Below, piece by piece: positions 7,654-7,678 of a stretch of DNA of 7,678 bases. The notes beneath the pieces were generated by a model that ran no database searches, had not been told where the DNA came from, and was given only the letters and a program-made list of their open reading frames with translations. This stretch comes from Desulfobacterales bacterium. Its GTDB lineage: Bacteria > Desulfobacterota > Desulfobulbia > Desulfobulbales > Desulfocapsaceae. Within the stretch, counting starts at the first letter, position 1. Each line of letters begins with the position of its first letter. The translations under genes and the position numbers were made by a program. Location of the stretch: contig JABDPQ010000210.1 in the NCBI GenBank assembly GCA_013042695.1, positions 1-7,678 of the forward strand, read 5' to 3'.

Positions 7654-7678
7654 ATTGGTATGTGATAGATACCAATGT
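7650..7678 (+). CDS. Start of a probable PIN-domain nuclease gene, 3'-truncated by the window
   Basis: A GTG overlaps the TGA of the ATPase gene (GTGA) and stays open for the nine full codons left, reading (M)NWYVIDTN followed by GT, the first two bases of a Val or Gly codon depending on the third. A hydrophobic strand ending in D-T-N is the hallmark start of PIN-like RNases, where the Asp is the first metal ligand. The only ATG nearby (7660) is followed at once by a stop, so GTG is the sole workable start. An ATPase with a PIN-like nuclease would form a module in which the nuclease is controlled by ATP hydrolysis; this is inference from order and overlap. With only nine residues visible the family call is tentative. 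Confidence 0.6.

Noticed and set aside
1..7678. CRISPR arrays, tRNA or rRNA genes, insertion sequences, attachment sites, rho-independent terminators.
   Set aside because: No regular repeats, cloverleaf-like sequences, transposase motifs or GC-hairpin-plus-T-run structures were seen; coding sequence fills nearly the whole window.

Overview
The window is a bacterial accessory region of the defence-island type, with all five genes on the + strand and almost no non-coding DNA. The codon use, the fairly GC-rich first gene (60% GC over 901-960, counted by hand) and the protein style suggest a gammaproteobacterium or a related Pseudomonadota. Nothing in the window fixes the species, and this is only a guess.

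Layout: (1) 2-3463 is a large Eco57I/PglX-type N6-adenine DNA methyltransferase whose 5' end lies outside the window. (2) 3460-4914, overlapping it by four bases, encodes a two-part protein: an N-terminal SMEK domain and a C-terminal half that looks like the APAZ domain found next to short prokaryotic Argonautes. (3) 4917-6338, two bases further on, is a short (MID-PIWI only) prokaryotic Argonaute of 473 residues whose PIWI catalytic positions appear to be lost. (4) 6361-7653 is an AAA/ABC-type ATPase with a C-terminal DUF3696 tail. (5) 7650 to the window end starts a further gene by a four-base GTGA overlap; its first residues (VNWYVIDTN) look like the first strand of a PIN nuclease.

Reading of the whole: genes 2 and 3 have the architecture of a short-pAgo/APAZ immune pair (as in SPARTA, SPARSA and SPARDA), but with a SMEK domain where TIR, SIR2 or a DREN nuclease would be. 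Such pairs use a guide-loaded, catalytically dead Ago to sense invader nucleic acid and to switch on the effector fused to APAZ. Genes 4 and 5 look like a second ATPase-plus-nuclease module. The methyltransferase may mark self DNA, or may be the tail of an R-M or DISARM-like locus that continues upstream. The junctions (4-nt overlap, 2-nt gap, 22-nt gap, 4-nt overlap) support one co-transcribed, largely translationally coupled operon. Whether all five proteins form one system or two adjacent ones cannot be decided from this sequence. No RNA genes, CRISPR arrays, transposons, terminators or convincing promoters were seen.
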